Below, piece by piece: positions 62,953 to 64,000 of a stretch of 64,000 nt of DNA. A program made the translations under genes and the position numbers. The notes under the pieces are model-generated. The model ran no database searches. It was given only the letters and a program-made list of their open reading frames with translations, and was not told the origin of the DNA. Origin of the DNA: Cloacibacterium caeni (lineage in GTDB: Bacteria > Bacteroidota > Bacteroidia > Flavobacteriales > Weeksellaceae). The DNA is taken from NCBI RefSeq assembly GCF_907163125.1, contig NZ_OU015319.1:62001-126000 (forward strand), written 5' to 3'. Position 1 is the stretch's first letter; every line of letters starts with the position of its first letter.

Positions 62953-63024
62953 CAGTTTCACGATTTTACAGTTTAGCAGTTTCACATTTTTACGATTTTA
63001 CAATTTCACAACTTTGCAATTTCA
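62953..63024 (-). repeat. Right octamer array of four-helix-bundle cassette 2 (nine inverted units)
   Basis: On the + strand, nine 8-bp units in register: CAGTTTCA (twice), CGATTTTA (twice), CAGTTTAG, CATTTTTA, CAATTTCA (twice), CAACTTTG. These are the reverse complements of the TNAARYYG units of the left array. The array ends 5 bp before the stop codon side of the outer-membrane gene (63029). Confidence 0.88.
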
Positions 63025-63028
63025 CAAA

Positions 63029-64000
63029 TCAAAAACTCGCTCTCACTTGTACACTTCCAATATGAATTGTTCTTTCGCCAGAATTTCTACCTTCGTAATT
63101 CACGTTGAGTTGAAGGAAAGAGTTTAATGCTTGTTGAAGAATTACACTCCAAACTTGATTTTTGCCAGCTTTTAAACCATCGAGCATTTGATTTCCTACA
63201 ATACTGAAAGCATTTCCCGTAAAATTGTTGTTGATAAAACTGAAATTTCCTCTAATAGACGTTTTTTTATTTTCCCATTGCACGGTTCCTGTTGCATCGA
63301 AGGTTTTTAGATATTCGTCGCCATCTTTTCGGTCTTTTATTTTGTAGGCGGTAGAAACTTCGGTTTGCATACTTTCCGAAAGTTTGTAAATTAATTTTGG
63401 CTTCGTTTCGTAGATGTTCAAAATGTAATCTCTCGTAGAAAATAATTGTGATGAAGATTGATAATTTTGCAACTGATTTTCCCAATCTGCACGGAGATTT
63501 TTATTAAACCAATATCCAAAATTGACCAAATGAGTTTGCGTATTTTTCTTTTCGATGCTGAAGTTGGCATTCACCAAATTTTGATTGTCGATGAAACGAT
63601 AATTTCCGTTCCAACCAGACTTTTCGGTGGGATTGAAAAGTACAGAAAATAGCAAATTCTGATTTTTTAAGATTTGATTATTTTCGGTTTTAAATGGATT
63701 AAATTCTAAAACTCGGCCTTCTTTATAAAACGAATTTTGAGCGTTCAGCGAAATATTGAAATTCCAACGTTTCAAAAACTGATTTTCGGAGTTGAAAACG
63801 ATAGAAGGATTCACAAAAAGGGAAAGTTGTAACTTATTTTTGTTCGAAGGAATGTATTTCACTGTGTTGGTATAAACTCTGATATACTGCGCCAAATCTA
63901 CATATTCTGCAATTTCGAATTCATCTAATTGCTGAATTCCGTCGCCATTATAATCCGTCCATTTGTAAATTCCTTGCCCGTCTGTTACTTTCAGATACTG
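63029..64000 (-). CDS. C-terminal part of a large outer-membrane beta-barrel-type protein (5' end outside window)
   Basis: The frame is open from base 64000 (first codon CAG) to the TGA at 63029, giving 323 residues of an incomplete protein. Near the visible start is DYNGDGIQQLDEFE, a calcium-binding-like DxNxDG loop, followed by AEYVDLAQYIRVYTNTVKYIPSNKNKL. The rest has alternating hydrophobic/polar short strands (LNAQNSFY, GNYRFIDNQNLVNANFSIEKK, FGYWFNKNLRADWENQLQNY; ends GSVQVRASF with an aromatic last residue), typical of outer-membrane barrels. No function recognised; the protein family is common in Flavobacteriia with a DYNGDG repeat before the barrel. Confidence 0.7.
   Translation of the reverse strand, partial: QYLKVTDGQGIYKWTDYNGDGIQQLDEFEIAEYVDLAQYIRVYTNTVKYIPSNKNKLQLSLFVNPSIVFNSENQFLKRWNFNISLNAQNSFYKEGRVLEFNPFKTENNQILKNQNLLFSVLFNPTEKSGWNGNYRFIDNQNLVNANFSIEKKNTQTHLVNFGYWFNKNLRADWENQLQNYQSSSQLFSTRDYILNIYETKPKLIYKLSESMQTEVSTAYKIKDRKDGDEYLKTFDATGTVQWENKKTSIRGNFSFINNNFTGNAFSIVGNQMLDGLKAGKNQVWSVILQQALNSFLQLNVNYEGRNSGERTIHIGSVQVRASF

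Noticed and set aside
62341-63024. CRISPR array
   Set aside because: Units are 8 bp and contiguous with no spacers, and there are no cas genes.

Overview
The window is AT-rich Bacteroidota DNA, most likely from a flavobacterium (class Flavobacteriia). The evidence is the TAnnTTTG-type -7 promoter boxes, TAA-rich short spacers, family lengths typical of the group (a 267-residue Wza-like lipoprotein, a 645-residue CapD-like dehydratase) and the rimO / RlpA-like / xth / dus neighbourhood. The genus cannot be fixed from sequence alone. I saw no rRNA, tRNA or CRISPR array.

Positions 1 to about 57.8 kb form one very large surface-glycan locus, all on the + strand and mostly translationally coupled, but built from blocks. 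(a) 1-9.3 kb: pseudaminic-acid-type block with pseB (5' end cut off), pseC, an unusual NeuB-SAF-cytidylyltransferase fusion, a YhcH-family protein, a double GNAT protein, pseI, an ABC flippase-like exporter and a sialyltransferase-like protein. (b) 9.4-20.2 kb: legionaminic-acid block legB, legC, legH-like, legI, legG, ptmE, legF, then a polysialyltransferase-like protein, a Wzy-like polymerase and a GT4. A four-helix-bundle gene with its own inverted octamer repeats sits between legB and legC. (c) 20.4-23.8 kb: dTDP-3-acetamido-3,6-dideoxyhexose cassette (two FdtA-like cupins, fdtC, fdtB) plus a GT2. (d) 23.9-37.6 kb: two paralogous deacetylase-like proteins, UDP-glucuronate 4-epimerase, GT4 enzymes, GDP-L-fucose synthase, a plant-like GDP-mannose 3,5-epimerase, a PglC-type phosphoglycosyltransferase, an ACP / KAS III / ketoreductase / PglD-like acyltransferase mini-pathway, and UDP-glucose dehydrogenase. 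(e) 37.7-41.7 kb: rmlB, rmlC, rmlA without rmlD, a truncated wzx, a 0.2-kb MITE-like element and a DUF218 protein.

From 41.8 kb a second set begins behind a heptamer-repeat array and a clear promoter. It holds a CapD/PglF-like dehydratase, Wza-like and Wzc-like export proteins, wecB, Wzx, Wzy, three glycosyltransferases, a WbpV-like reductase, a WbpL/WecA-like initiating transferase and a PglE-like aminotransferase, ending at a strong terminator (57.9 kb).

The last 6 kb is housekeeping: rimO and an RlpA-like protein on +, then xth, dus, a second four-helix-bundle gene and the C-terminal part of an outer-membrane-type protein on -.

Taken together, the genes supply CMP-pseudaminate-like and CMP-legionaminate-like sugars, dTDP-Fuc3NAc/Qui3NAc, UDP-GalA, GDP-L-galactose and/or GDP-L-fucose, and probably an N-acylated UDP-QuiNAc4N. 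The acyl group would be made by the dedicated ACP/KAS/KR set (inference). The most novel-looking structure is the shared architecture of the two four-helix-bundle genes: each is flanked by inverted arrays of 8-bp degenerate units in strict register. A second informative structure is the scar at 23,856-23,884, which preserves the 3' end of the glycosyltransferase gene at 20.2 kb and brackets the dTDP-sugar cassette.
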